64,000 nt of DNA from Chenopodium formosanum (GCA_024500155.1 CM044858.1:27484786-27548785), one strand, 5' to 3'. Shown: positions 1 to 12,272, counted from the stretch's first letter. Numbers and translations are program-made. Notes: generated by a model not told the origin, from the sequence alone.

Positions 1-570
1 CGCAAGAATGCCATTACAGTATATTCAAGTTAGGACATGTTCTCTTCACCTTAAATGAATATATTAGTTAAAATAATTTTACTAATAATTCAATTCAGTA
101 AATATAAGTTTAGTTCACCAAAAATTAATTTCAATTTAATAAGTAAATCTCAGTAACTTCAAAGAACAAATATAATAGAGATTAGAGAATCAACAAAAAT
201 AAGTTTAATCTGTAAAAATAATTTCAGTTTTGTATAAAAAATATGTTAAGTAAAAATAATTTAAGTTTAACAAAAACAATTTATGTTAAGCGAATATAAG
301 GCAAATAGAACAGGGCCTTTGTTGATGGATTGTATGAATTTCATATTAAATGTAATGGTTAGACGTTGATTGTATGGTATTGACATTTGAGTTGTCTTTT
401 CCCAGACTGATATATGTGAGCTTAATAGTGATAGAGATGTATAACTTTGACTTGACATATTTTTAGAGCTACATTAAGCAGTACAAGTAATTTAAAATTG
501 AATTCAAAAATAGGAGCATGCCTTGGCGGTTATTTATTGTGTTGTTAATGTTGTTTTGTATTTTTATTTT
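1..570. other. AT-rich intergenic DNA, no gene seen
   Basis: A/T-rich sequence with short poly-A and poly-T runs. No frame here has recognisable protein similarity or a convincing exon. An exon of the J-domain gene further right could lie upstream of the window, but I cannot identify one here. Confidence 0.6.
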
Positions 571-1795
571 TAGAAATTCTCTTTGGTAACATTATACTTT
601 TTAAAATTGTTAGTGGTAAATTGCTAAAAAACTCATTATCATTGGTAGACTCGAAGTTTTTATATTAAGCAAGTGTAACATTAATGACTAATTTTAATTA
701 AATATCTAACTACAATTAGTTTTTTTTTTTTTTTATTTTTTTTCAAAAAAAAAAATAATGTAAAATGAATTTCTTTTCACCCCTTCCCCCACCAGCATCC
801 CACCACACCGACGCCGGCGCACACTCCCCTGCCGGAGCTAGCTCCCTACTCCCTCCATTGCTGGCGTGCCGACCTACCCCGCCCGTGTTGCGCCTATCCC
901 CTATCCCCCGAAACCCACCTCCCTTCCCTGAAACTCACCTCCCTCCCTCCTCACCTCCCTCCCCCCCCCAAAACCCTCCATTGCTGGCGTGCCGACCTAC
1001 CCCGCCCGTGTTGCGCCTATCCCCCTTCCCCCGAAACCTACCTCCCTTCCCCGAAACCCACCTCCCTTCCCCCCGAAAACCCTAGAAACCACCCCGGAAA
1101 TCCCCAGCCGCCCAATAGCCCACCATCAAAACCTTAATCGGCTCTTGCCATCTTCAAAACCATCGCCGCTGATTTTTAGAACCATGGCCACTGAAATGGA
1201 TTTATTCTATCAAGAAGCACCACCATTGTGGAACCCTCACTCCTAAAGCCGATGGTTTGGGTCGTGGGTTTGGGTTCGGTTTGAGCGGAGGAGAGCGGTT
1301 AGGGTTTTAGGTGGAAATCGGGGAGGGGGTGGTGGTTTTGGGTAGACAAACATTGCAAGCCCTTCATCCATGGCAGTCACAATAACACCTCCGTCATCGA
1401 CTCTTCTTCAACACTAACCCCCTTTTCGACGACATTTTCGATCATATGACTTGCAAGATTGGCCATGGTTTCGCTCTCCTCAAGATCAGTATCGCCGATT
1501 GGGAAGTGGTGGCTGCCATCGGTGATTCAGAGGGAGGCCGGCGGAGAGTGGTGGCTGGTGGGGGGAGGGCTTTTTTTTTTTTTTTAAAAAATATTATTTC
1601 TTTTTTTTTAAAGTAAAAAAAAAATTAATAAAATAAATAAAAAAACTAACTATAGTTAATATTTAACTACAATTTATCTTTAATGTTATAGTTAGCTTAA
1701 TATAAAAAATTCAAGTTTACCAAGAATAATAAGAATTTTTGCAATTCACCACTGAGAAAATTGAAAACTAGAGTGTTACCAAAGAGAACGCACCT
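571..1795. mobile_element. Fold-back, Mutator-like non-autonomous element, copy 1
   Basis: The two ends are inverted repeats of roughly 150 bp. The left end carries CTTTGGTAACA followed by matching sequence through the motif TTTATATTAAGC, and the right end is its reverse complement, ending GTTACCAAAGAGAA. Between the arms lie a T-rich tract, a C-rich block, a G-rich block and an A-rich tract, so the interior also folds back. The terminal repeats match the better preserved element at 2517-3215. The flanks are T-rich, so the target duplication cannot be called with confidence. No transposase is present. The C-rich arm contains open frames that are proline-rich low complexity and are not called as genes. 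Confidence 0.75.
851..1080. repeat. Two-copy direct repeat, period about 123 bp
   Basis: The phrase starting CCCTCCATTGCTGGCGTGCC at 851 recurs at 974, followed in both copies by the same CCGAAACC(C/T)ACCTCCCTTCCC tract. It is a local tandem duplication inside the C-rich arm of the fold-back element. Confidence 0.85.
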
Positions 1796-2231
1796 TTTTT
1801 TTCTTAAATTGGAATTTAAGTTCATTTTTTAACTGAATTTCAATTAAAATAAAGAAAATTAATTTATATTAGATCTAAATTAAGATTTCTATCTCAATAA
1901 GTTCCATATTATTATTACGAATGGTTTTTAAACGAAGCTTCCACTCTTGACTTGCCATCTATAGTTCATAAAGTTTTTGTGAATGACTTTGTATGTTACA
2001 ATGTACTCTGTATTTTAAGTTTATCTTATGGGATAGTTCATCAGACTTATCATCCACGTAACCTTACAAAGACAATTATTTTTTGGTTAGTCATTGTCCA
2101 ATTGGAGTGACTAGTAAGTCTTAATACTAATTATATGCTCCCATGTTGTGGACCTTTTACTACAAATCATTGGCAAGGGGGATTTGGGGGTGTATACACT
2201 TAAGGACTTAGGTGACCAAAGATATTTTCCT
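1796..2231. other. Intergenic DNA, nothing recognised
   Basis: AT-rich unique-looking sequence between two repeats. No exon, RNA gene or terminal repeat was seen. Confidence 0.5.
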
Positions 2232-2507
2232 ATGAGTGTGGCTCCAAAGTGAAGGAAAAGAAAAGCAATTACTCTCCTTTAAAGATGGATGTGTGTAAAT
2301 GAGGTTGATTTTGTGTCAGCTTTGCATGAAAGTTTGCAAATGACAAATGTTGTATTAAAAATGTTTGGGATGAGTGTGGTTCCAAAGTGAAGAAAAAGAA
2401 AAGCAAGTACTCTCCTATAAAGATGGATGTGTGTAAATGAGGTTGATTTTGTGTCAGTTTTGCATGAAAGTTTGCAAATGACAAAAGTTGTATCAAAGGT
2501 TAGTTTA
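2232..2507. repeat. Tandem duplication, 138-bp unit, two copies
   Basis: ATGAGTGTGG starts at 2232 and again at 2370. Both copies run through AAAGATGGATGTGTGTAAAT and end in the same AAATGACAAA tract. Sequence agreement is high, so the duplication is recent. The fold-back element at 2517 sits directly at the end of copy 2. Confidence 0.9.
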
Positions 2508-2516
2508 AAAATATTT

Positions 2517-3215
2517 GGGAAATTCTTATTATCTTTGGTAAACTTGAACTTTTTATATTAAGCTAACCATGACATTAATGATAAATTGTAGTTAAATATT
2601 TAACTATAGTTAGTTTAATTATTTATCTTATTTTTATTTTTTTTTATTAAAGAAAGAAAATTTTTTTAAACAATAAAAATGCCACCCTTCCCCACCAACC
2701 AGCCACCACTTTCCGCCTCACCCACGCCGGCGCACTGGCATCCCCCTCCCCCTGAACCGGCAGCAGCTACCACCACTCAGATTGCAACCCCACCTCCATT
2801 TCCTTCCCCCAGCCTGACACCTAGCTGCTCTTGATCAGTGAGAATCAAGGTGAGGGATCGGAGTGGAAGGAGATCGAAATGGAGAATCAGGGTGAGGACT
2901 GAGGGTCGGAGGGAGGGGGTGGGGACCGGGGTTTCCGCCGGCTAGGGGAGCTGGTCGCCGCCGGCAAGGGGAGGGGGTCAGGTGGTGCTGATGGGTGGGG
3001 GAGGGGGTTGGTTTTTTTTTTTTACAAAAAAAAAATATCTCTAAAATTATTTTATTATTAAAAAAAACAGATAATTAACTATGGTTAAAGATTTTTATTA
3101 AAAATAATTAGTATTTTTGGTAACAAAAAGTTCAAGTTTACCAAAGATAATAAGAATTTTTGCAATTTACTACTAAGAAACTTAAAAACTACAGTGTTAC
3201 CAAAGCGAATTTCCT
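2517..3215. mobile_element. Fold-back, Mutator-like non-autonomous element, copy 2
   Basis: The ends read GGGAAATTC on the left and GAATTTCCT on the right. The right arm carries the full inverted repeat, while the left arm lacks roughly 50 bp that the right arm has. Flanking 9-mers AAAATATTT (2508-2516) and AAAATGTTT (3216-3224) match at 8 of 9 positions, as expected of a Mutator-type target duplication. The interior repeats the family plan: T tract, C-rich block with CCGGCG motifs, G-rich block, T tract. No protein-coding capacity is evident. Confidence 0.8.
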
Positions 3216-3224
3216 AAAATGTTT

Positions 3225-3640
3225 TCTATAGGATAGTAGTGGAGCTTGCAAGTGTTTGTTTTTATGTTGCTGTTACTATTGTTTTTAATTAATTAAGGGG
3301 CATGTGGGATGATGAGTTCACAAGAAGGATAGAAGAGGATCACATCATTTAGCTTAGGAGATCTTCTAGTTTAATGTTTTGTGTAGATTAAAATGTGAAT
3401 GATTATGTTTTGATTGATTGATCTGTATTGAGTAGTTTTCTTTCCTTACTATAATGATTATGCTTTGACTGTTAGCATACTAAAATAGTGATGGATCACT
3501 TCTTTTGTTTTTTTTTATTTGTTTATTTATTTTTTGCTTGCATTTAGTTAATGTAATTATTAAATGTGGTGGTGGCTGCTCCTAATTCAGAATTGTTCTT
3601 CATCGATGTTGAGTAAATTTTATTTGTCACTTTTAATTAT
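3225..3640. other. Intergenic DNA, nothing recognised
   Basis: AT-rich sequence between two fold-back elements. I see no coding signal. Confidence 0.5.
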
Positions 3641-3650
3641 TAAAAAATTT

Positions 3651-5139
3651 GGAAAATTTGAAAAGAATAATCGCACCTTTGCTCGACCTGCTCAAAACAA
3701 GCCAGCCTTTGCGTAATTTGGGAACAAGCCCACCTTTCACCCCTATTTTCTCAAAACAACCCTTTTTACCTATGACCTATTTAACCGTTTTTTTTCCCCT
3801 TTAATCTCTTTCCTCCCACCCTAACCACCACAACACACCATCTTCAATGGCAGCTCCACCCCCAAGCCTATTCCCTGGCACCTCCATCCTCGGAACCTCC
3901 ACCCAGCCACCTGGAAACCCCACCTAACTATCCCAAAACCTCAGCAAGCCCGGAATACCCAACCCAGCCACCCCAAAATCTTTTCACCTTCTTCAATTTT
4001 ATAATTAACAACAGTGGCAACATTAATTTCTTTTTTCTTCCATAAATTTAAAACCCAAGCAAACTCTCTTACAACTAGACTTGGAAATCCGACCTAGACC
4101 CGTTGACCCGACCCGAATGACCTGACCCATGACCCAAAATTGACCCAAAAACATTGACCCGAAAATGACCTGAAACCCGAAATTGACACCCGACCCGACC
4201 CACACTCGACCCACACCCGACCCGAAAATGGAGTTGACCCGATCCTGTCCCACACCCAAACTGGACCCGACCCGAAGTTGACCCGACCCGAAATTGACCC
4301 AAAGTGTTTGACCCGAACAGACCCGATTTTGACCCGAATAGACCCAATACTAGAAATGTCCCGAACTAAAATTACCTTATAATTAAACAAAAATGTCTTG
4401 TGCCAAAAATAACTCAAATTGTTCATTTTCAACAGTAGCTAAGCTCATAAACTGAAATATATTCTTTATAAAGTTATTGATTTGAGCTTAATCCACAAAT
4501 GAAACAACTCGAACATGACGCGACCAGATTTGACCTGACCCGAATATACTTGACCCAAATTTGACCTGACCCGAATATACCTGAACCGGAAATTGATTTG
4601 ACCCGGACTCGACCCGATACCTGACCCGAAGTTGACCCGAAACCCGAATCGACCCGACCCATACCTGACCCGAAGTGACCCGACCCGAATGACTCATTTG
4701 CCAGGTCTACTTACAGCTACCTGATTTCTTCATTATTAAAAGCATGAGACTTTTTTTTTTAGAAGCGTGAGACATTTACCCATGGCAGAAGTCTCAATTT
4801 CTGGGTTAGTTTATTTGGGGTGGAGCGGCGGGGAGGGGGTGGCTGTTCAGCGAGGGCAGCAGGCAGAGGGGGGAGGGGCGGTAGTGTTTGTGGCTTTAGG
4901 AAGGAAAAGGCCGGAGAGAGAAGATTATTAGACGAATTAGAAGGTGACACGTGGCAAGTCACCTTCTAAAACCGGTTACTAACTTAAAAAATCGGTTAAA
5001 GGCTTGTTTTGAGAAAATAGGGGTGAAAGGTGGGCTCGTTCCCAGATTACGCAACGGTTGACTCGTTCCTAGATTACGCAAAGGTTGACTCGTTTTGAGC
5101 AGGTTGAGCAAAGGTGGGATTATTGTTTTTAATTTTTCT
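3651..5139. mobile_element. Fold-back, Mutator-like non-autonomous element, copy 3
   Basis: Terminal inverted repeats of about 100 bp: the left arm contains CACCTTTGCTCGACCTGCTC and the right arm its near-exact complement. The ends are GGAAAATTT and AATTTTTCT. The target duplication AAAAAATTT is exact at 3642-3650 and 5140-5148. Inside, a C-rich stretch (3830-3970) faces a G-rich stretch (4815-4900), and between them lie two blocks of ACCCGA-type repeats. It encodes no transposase. Confidence 0.85.
4091..4695. repeat. Degenerate ACCCGA / GACCCGAAATT repeat, two blocks
   Basis: Two blocks (about 4091-4350 and 4500-4695) are built almost wholly from ACCCGA-type words with irregular spacing. 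Open frames through them on the minus strand are glycine, serine, arginine and valine low complexity and are repeat artefacts, not genes. The blocks are separated by about 150 bp of ordinary AT-rich sequence. Confidence 0.85.
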
Positions 5140-5350
5140 AAAAAATTTATGGTTTTACGATCAATATATGTTAGAAATTCTAGAATGTCTTATATGATAT
5201 TCTTAAACATCCCAAAATAATGTCACTACTCTTGGGTGCAAATTGCTTAGGTGTGAAATTATAATGGAGTTTTGCTGATTACCTAAAGCAAAGATGTTAG
5301 GGCCTATTATTATGTTCACTTTATTTTCACTGATTTCAGGTTAAATAATT

Positions 5351-6351
5351 GGGAAATTTTACATGGTGGCCTCCAAGATATATAAACTCTTTTTAGTGGA
5401 CAAAAAAAAATGCCATAATTTCTAATTGCGCTATAGATTTGCAAAACTCTATATAGTGCCCTTATTTCATTAAATTGGGCATAACAAACAAATTATGGCT
5501 AACCTATTAACCCAATATAGTTAATTTACTAACCTACCCTTGATTTTAAAAATAATTTTTTTTTTCTTTTTCCCCTTTCCTATTCTTCCCTTTACCCCTC
5601 CAAAATTTCATGCAACCTCCTCTTGCCCCACTTCACTTTCTGACTACCTTCTCTCTTGCCCCACTTCCTTTTCCGGTCGCCTCTCCCTCCCCTCCCCTCC
5701 CTGCAACACCAACAACACCGTCTTTGTGCAACCCCCATGAAACTCATAAACCCTATCAGATTTCTGATTCTTTTCTTTTCCGGCCAACCCTTTCCCAGCC
5801 CGTTCGCCGCCCCTTCCTGTCCCTTTTCAATTTCCGACCAACCCACCCTAAAACCCTTTTGATTTCCAGCCAACCCACCTTAAAACCTTTTCAATTTCCA
5901 ACCTAACCCCCTAAAACCTTGTCGAAAGTCAAAACTCTCACCTACGCAACCCACAACCTTGATATCCTCCCTATGGTAGTGCCGTGAGAGTTTGGGTTGG
6001 TTTCGGGGATGAGGAGCGGCTGGGAAGGGTGTTGGGGATAGAGGGAGAGTAGCAGAGAATGGTAGGAGGGAGAAAGGGTAGTTGAGGTGGTTCTATGGTG
6101 AGGTGGCGGTGGCAGCTGGGTAGTGGAGTGGTGGTGGTAAGTCAATCAGGGTTTGTGTTGAATAATTTAAGGGGTAGGTAAGTAATTTAATGAATTAGGG
6201 TTAAAAAAATAAAAATTAGGAATGGTTATTATTTAATGAAAAAAGGTCACTAAACAGAATTATGCTATTCTCGGGGATCACTAGAAATTATGGCTTTTTT
6301 TTTGTCCACCAAATAGAATGTGTGAATCCTGGAGGCCATGTAGAATTTCCC
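5351..6351. mobile_element. Fold-back element, copy 4
   Basis: The left end GGGAAATTTTACATGGTGGCC is mirrored by the right end GGCCATGTAGAATTTCCC. The inverted match continues inward through the GGACAAAAAAAAATGCCATAA tract. The interior has a C-rich left half and a G-rich right half like its relatives in this window. The flanks TAAATAATT and TAAAAAAAA do not give a convincing target duplication. It is non-coding. Confidence 0.75.
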
Positions 6352-6830
6352 TAAAAAAAAAATTTAAATAAGTTTAGGAAAAATAAGCTTTTTTTTTTTT
6401 TTTAATAATTATTTAATGAGAGTAAGTGAAGATTTGTTGATTAAAATTTGAATATTAATTGCGGGTTTGGGGTTAGTTAATTATTTTGGTATATGTGGAA
6501 TTGTGGATCCAACCCAAAGCGAGGAATGGGAACTTTATTTGGGGACTGAGAGAGAAATGATTGTAATTTTTTTTTTTTTTTATTTTTTAAAGACAGTAAT
6601 GATTGTAATTGCTTCTCTTGTTACTGTGTGTTATTATTTGAACATTTTATAGGGTACACAGTGTGCCATATTACCATACAGCCTAGTTTAATTGGTTTTA
6701 TCCCCCCCCCCCCCCCTTTTTTTTTTTCCTGAAGTAATGGAGACGTCCTTTTGAAATTTTTTAGAAGGTTGCAGGTTTTTTTTTGGCTCCATTATTGTAA
6801 TATTATGTCTTTTATTTATTTTATTTTATT

Positions 6831-6861
<31 letters not shown>

Positions 6862-7371
6862 TGGGAAATGGTTCCATTGCTGTGAAGAATGTACAAACTG
6901 TGACAAAGTTGAGTCTGTGGGCAGAGTATGTCTTGTTGATATGTGTCCTATCATATTCTACATTTCTACTCTCACTTCTTCTTGGAGTTGTGCTATATGG
7001 GCTTTAAAATTTGTTTATTTGTGCCCTTCACTACATAGATCAAGCCAATTACAAGTCTCAATTTGTATCTACTTTGTTTCTGATATGTGCTTTCACATAC
7101 TGCCTTCATTTTGAAATAATTGTTGCACTTTAGTCTTTTCCATTTTTTAAGACAAAGGTCACATTATACATCAATCCAACTCCCCATTTTCTGTAAAAGA
7201 ATTGTATCTTTTTTTTTTTCCTTATTGTTTATTACAGGGTTCCATGTTTTTAGTCTCTTCTTTCCAATCAGTTCCTTGGTTTTGATGCATAGCAACATGT
7301 AACTGCTTTATTTGTACATTTAACATAATTTTACTGCTTGTCAAATTGACTTGGCTTATTCATATTTGCAG
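6352..7371. other. Upstream/intronic region of J-domain gene with homopolymer tracts
   Basis: Contains a run of 15 C (6702-6716) followed by a T run, and about 110 bp later a T run followed by a run of 21 G (6841-6861). I looked for an upstream J-domain exon and found none that could be defended. The stretch is probably intron. Confidence 0.4.
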
Positions 7372-9346
7372 GCTAAGAACAAAACCATACACAGATGATG
7401 AGATAAAGGTACATAATGCTTTCATAAAGTTGCAAATTTATTTAAGGTTGCATTTGGAAGCATGAAATTTATTTCAAATGGTGGAAATCAATTTCAGAAT
7501 TTTAAATCTTTGAATTCAATTCCATTTTTGGAAACATCAGAATTTCAATTCCAACTTACATTTGTAGGTGAGTGGAATTTGGAATCAAGGTATTGAAATT
7601 TTGAGGAGTAAGATGTTTAGTCAATAATGGATATTTTTTTTAGAATTTAAAAATTTAGAAAAATCATAAAGCCTAAAATTTTAAGAAATATGTGATTGTT
7701 GCATAATTAACGAAGATTTAGATCAAATTACAATTTAAAAATCTTTTTTTAAGGCTAGGGTTCTATTGACGAGTGAAGGATTCAAAATCTTAATTAGCAT
7801 TAGGAAGAAGTTGTATGGTGCCGGTGATTTTAATTTGAGGAGAGAGAATCATGGTTGTTAGGTTGGTGGTAGTGGAGGAAGAGAGAGTCGTGGTGGTGGG
7901 ACGATGGTAGAGGAGAGAGAATTAGTTTGGGAGAGGGGAGAGAAGAAGAACTCTCGGACTGTTACTCTGTTAGTGGCTTTGTGAGGTAATTGCCAAATAT
8001 TGAGCTTCCTCTAATGGTTGCCAAGGAGTAAGAAAAGGGCGAGAGAAAGGGGAGAGAGCAATGTTAGAAATTGAAATAACAACATTTGAGATGGAATTTC
8101 AAATTCAATGAAACAGTCTTATTCCTCTTAAGGCTCAGAGTTGGGCAAATGCAAATCCAAATTCTTGAATTGTTCAAACAAGTTAATTGGCCCAATTCTA
8201 GGATCATGAAATTCATGACCCAATGGGCAACACCTACCATTATATTTTTTTTTTTTATTAATGTCCAGCACTATTTTTTCTCCCTAAAAACCACACCCTA
8301 AAATTAGATCATAGAACTAATTTGGGCCACTAGATCATCCTCTTCGGACGATCAAGCTGCTTCTCGTGTCATTAGTGGCTCTTTTGTAATTTTGCAACTT
8401 ATCAAATTGATTCTTTGTTATTTTAAACCATTTTGATATACTTTTAAAACGACTTAATTTATTTTTTATGGTTTTTTCTCTATGTACTTTTAAAATCAGA
8501 TAAGTTATCTAAAATAATTTTACCTCAAGAAATTTAAAATTGTATAGTTAATGCAACTTCATTATTACTAGGGTTTTGTTCATGAAAAGCTGAATAAAGA
8601 TCAAGGATAGAGAGTTGCAAATATGTATACTCGTAATACACTAAAATGAATACGCTTTACTTTAATGTTTATTTTCTTTACTTGTATGGGATGAAATTGG
8701 TTTTCAGTTCTCATTGGAATTTCTCTCGCTACAAATGCGTAGTTTTTAGAAGAGTCAAGGGGAATAGAAGGATCCAGTTTCTTTTCAATTATAAACAAAA
8801 TCCTGTCAAAGATAGTCCTTCCTTCCAAAGTTTTGGAGGAAAACACAAGCCCTTTTCAAAGGTTTAAAGGAAAACACAAATCCATTTATTCCTTCCCTTC
8901 CATTACCTCTCTTTTTCATCTCATTAAGGTATATGCTTAATGCATAGCTTCAGCTTCCGGGTACTTTTATAACATGTATAATTATTTTCAGTTGCATTTG
9001 TAATTTCAGTGAGGTAAGATGAGCATGAATCATGATGTGATTTAATGTAGTACTTTCGGATATTAACACTGGTGTGAGATATAATTATATTTTTCTAACC
9101 TTGCAGTCAGCCTTCAGGGCAAAGGCATTGGAGTACCACCCTGATCAGAACCAGGGTAATAAAGGTGAGAAGTTATAAACTTATATCCATCGAGTCAAAT
9201 GCTTACTTTTTAGCCTTTAGTAGAATTTTCTCTTTTGCTGTTCACTGAAAAATATATTTGGTGTTACAGAGGTTGCTGAAGAAAAATTTAAAGAGGTAAT
9301 GATGTCGTATGAGGCTATAAAATCGGAAAGGAAGAATGCAAAGTAG
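7372..9346 (+). CDS. J-domain (DnaJ-like) protein, last three exons
   Basis: Three exons with canonical splice sites encode the end of a DnaJ-type J-domain: 7372-7408 (after TTTGCAG, before GTACAT), 9107-9164 (after TTGCAG, before GTGAGA) and 9270-9346 (after GTTACAG, stop TAG at 9344-9346). Phases agree at both junctions. Exon 2 holds the HPD tripeptide in the context EYHPDQNQ, the signature needed to stimulate Hsp70 ATPase. Exon 3 gives the helix-III-like segment with SYEAIKSER and ends shortly after it. J-proteins recruit Hsp70 chaperones. The J-domain sits at the extreme C terminus, so any distinctive N-terminal region lies upstream, outside the window or in exons I could not find. The 1.7-kb first intron is AT-rich. 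No stop or frameshift is seen in the visible exons, so this part looks functional. The family member is not identified. Confidence 0.85.
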
Positions 9347-10054
9347 AGAACAAGGAACATGTTCAACAGGATCAATGAATAGTACACAAATGTGTCTTCA
9401 ATACATCCTTTGAGCTATGTGTTTCAACAGCAAGTGTTTTAATCTAGGATGCTTCTTTCATCGATCTATTCTGTCGGCTTCTCAAAGTGTGAGGGACTAA
9501 CATGTGAGCCCTTTGGCTTACCACAGGATGTGAAAATAAATATGAAAAGTTCATAGATGATCCCTTTTCTGTATAAATCTACACGAGTTTACATGTATAT
9601 TCTGGTGATCATCAATGTTGTAGTGATATAAGTGAACCATCTTTAGGCTGTACCATTTACCCATTTGTTTAAAACATCGACCGAATCATAGAGTAATGAC
9701 AGTTGGCGATGTTTGAAATTTTGCAGAAAACATGCAGGTATACCATGGTGTTGCACATAACAATTTCATTTAATTACAATTAATGATAATAAAGTTATGT
9801 TCGATTATTTATGGTATTACACTAAAACAATTTTAATTAGTAACAAGTAATGATCAAAGACTTATGTTCAATTATCTATACTTTCTAGTAAAACCTTATA
9901 TTTTTATATATTGAACATATTTATGCTTTATCTGTTGTATTTTCTTGTCAAAAAATTTAGCATATTGTGATGAGTTATTTATGATCAACTAAAAGGTATG
10001 GATTTGGAGTAATCAATTTAGTTCTAATTTGGATTAAGAATAATTCCTTAAAAT
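9347..10054. other. 3' UTR and downstream intergenic DNA of J-domain gene
   Basis: The first few hundred bases probably include the 3' UTR of the J-domain gene. No single poly-A signal stands out. The rest is AT-rich and without coding signal. Confidence 0.45.
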
Positions 10055-10363
10055 GGTGCGTTTGGTTCAAATAATGATATGGGTTTGGAATGAGGAATGA
10101 AACCAGGGTGGCATGGGTTTGAAACCTGATACTTGATTCCATTTGTTTGGTTTTGACTTGGGAATGATATGTTTTTCTTCTAATTTGAAGCTAAAGGTAT
10201 GGGTATGGCTCATACCCACCTCCCCCCTTGGGTTTCAAAACCCCATACCTTAGGGGTTTGAGGTATGGGTTTCAAAATTGAAATTTATAAAAACAAACAA
10301 TAGAGATGGGTTTCACTCATTCTAAACTCATACCTCATACCTTAAATACTTGAACCAAACGCC
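10055..10363. mobile_element. hAT-like short inverted-repeat element (MITE)
   Basis: The left end GTGCGTTTGGTTCAA is mirrored by TTGAACCAAACGCC at the right end. Inside, the words ATGGGTTTGGAATGAGG and CATACCTCATACC continue the inversion. Length about 309 bp. The GCGTTTGGTTC type of terminus is usual for plant hAT-related short elements. The flanking 8-mers CTTAAAAT and CTAAAAGT agree at only six of eight bases, so the boundary is approximate. Confidence 0.7.
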
Positions 10364-10906
10364 TAAAAGTTCAGATATAAATCTTAGAAAATAAAATATA
10401 GTTAGTTTAACCCACAAAAGTGAAAGTCTATATATTTCAGTATTATGTAACAATTACTATTACAAAAATGTTTACCCATTTATCACAATACAATAATGTA
10501 TGTGCACCCATTTATAATCATGTGTATTTTTGTCTTAATTATGCTAATAAAACATACTCTCTCTGTCCCATAATGTTGCCACATTTTTAGAAAAAAAATC
10601 GAGTTACCACCGTCTATTTAAAAATCTTTATCCTAATATGATTAATTACAATAATATATATTAAAGTTACAAATATCTATTTACCGTAGACCATATCTAA
10701 GAGAACATATTGTGTGAGACTAGACTCACCATCCGACATTCATTCCTTTATATATTAAAATCCTGCTCATATAAATCTTATTAAGATTCAAACCAACAAC
10801 CTCCTGCACCAACTATCAACCCACAATAATTGCATTCGCATAACCCACATCATTGTCATGCCACGTTGGTCTGACATCTTCCTTTAATTATGTAATGTTT
10901 AAAAGT
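10364..10906. other. Intergenic DNA
   Basis: AT-rich. It includes a lone Stowaway-like word, CTCTCTCTGTCCCATAATG, near 10557 for which no partner end was found. Confidence 0.45.
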
Positions 10907-10938
10907 TTATTATTACTATTATTACTATTATTATTATA

Positions 10939-10969
<31 letters not shown>

Positions 10970-11000
10970 TATTACTATTATTACTATTATTATTATTATA
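10907..11000. repeat. TTA/TTATTAC microsatellite
   Basis: About 94 bp of TTA repeats interrupted at intervals by TTACTA units. Confidence 0.95.
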
Positions 11001-11207
11001 TCATTTTTCATTAGTTAGCTTAGGAATTGATATGCTTTGGTGACTGTTTAAATTACGTAGTTGGCATGTAATGACTCAAAATAATATCAATAAGAATAGT
11101 TGATTAAAAAATTGAAAAAAAAAAATAGCAAAGTAACCTTGAAAAATCATATATTTCTAAAAATTTAACAAAAATAAATTATATTAAAAAAATTGTTCTA
11201 AAGTGTT

Positions 11208-12272
11208 AGGTTGACCTGAACCCTAAACTTTGGGTTAGTGCTGAGCATTTCAATCCATGACCCAAAGTGACCAGACCCGACCGATCCGATTGATAGGTTT
11301 ATGTTTATCTTATTTAATCAAACTTATTTTGGATATTATCAGTATATACATGCAGATTCTTGTTTATTATTTTGCGTGAATTTTGACAATTGTAGAACAT
11401 TATAAGTTATACAAAGTATTTATTTTGGAATTTACATGAAATCAATTTTGATTATTGTATCTTAGGACGATAGTATTATGTCGTTATATATGTGTATTTA
11501 ATTTAAATATGTAATAAGATCAATTTCTTAAAGTGGCCTAATCACTATTAATGCATCTATCACTACTATAAGAATATTATATTATGATTTAATTTATAAA
11601 ATATTTTGTGCAAACAGTAATTGCAATTGTACTATATTTAGTTGGAAGTTGAAAGATTTTGTGCAATCAGTAATTGCAATTTTACTATGTCTAGTGCAAT
11701 TAATTTATATTGTCCTAGTGTCCTACTATATTTTGTTATACTATATCTAGGTTGACCCGAATCCTAAACTTTGGGTTAGGGTTGAGCATTTCAACCCATA
11801 ATTCGAAGTGACCAGACTCGGTCCATGATTGTTAGGTTTATGTCCATCTTATTTAATTAAACTCATTTTGAACATTATCTTAAGTATATATATGCAGATT
11901 CTTATTTATTATTTTGCGTGAATTTTGACAATTGTAGAACATTATAAGTTATTCAAAGTTTTTTTTTTTTGGAATTTCACATGATCGATTTTGGTTATTG
12001 TATCTTAGGGTGATAATATTATGTCGTTACATATGTGTATTTAATTTAAATATGTAATGAGATCAATTTTTTAACGCGGCCTAATCACTATTAATTCATC
12101 ACTACTATAAGAATATTATGTCATGATATAATTAATAAAACATTTTGTGCAAACAGTAATTGAAATTGTACTATATTTAGTTGAAAGTTGAAAGATTTTG
12201 TGCAATCAGTAATTGAAATTTTACTATATCTAGTGCAATCAATATATATTATCCTACTCTATTTTGTTTTAC
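11208..12272. repeat. Tandem duplication, 541-bp unit, two copies
   Basis: AGGTTGACC at 11208 recurs at 11749, and the two copies align along their whole length, including CTTTGGGTTAG, TTATTTTGCGTGAATTTTG and ACAGTAATTG. Copies differ by scattered substitutions and small gaps, so it is older than the 138-bp duplication. No coding potential was seen. Confidence 0.9.

Noticed and set aside
765..1246. Proline-rich plus-strand frames
   Set aside because: Low-complexity translation of the C-rich arm and its 123-bp direct repeat. No conserved domain was recognised.
4023..4697. Several overlapping minus-strand frames rich in Gly, Ser, Arg and Val
   Set aside because: They are translations of the ACCCGA repeat in different frames and have no independent coding signal.
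10553..10600. Stowaway-like terminal word near 10557
   Set aside because: No inverted partner was found within a reasonable distance, so no element is called.
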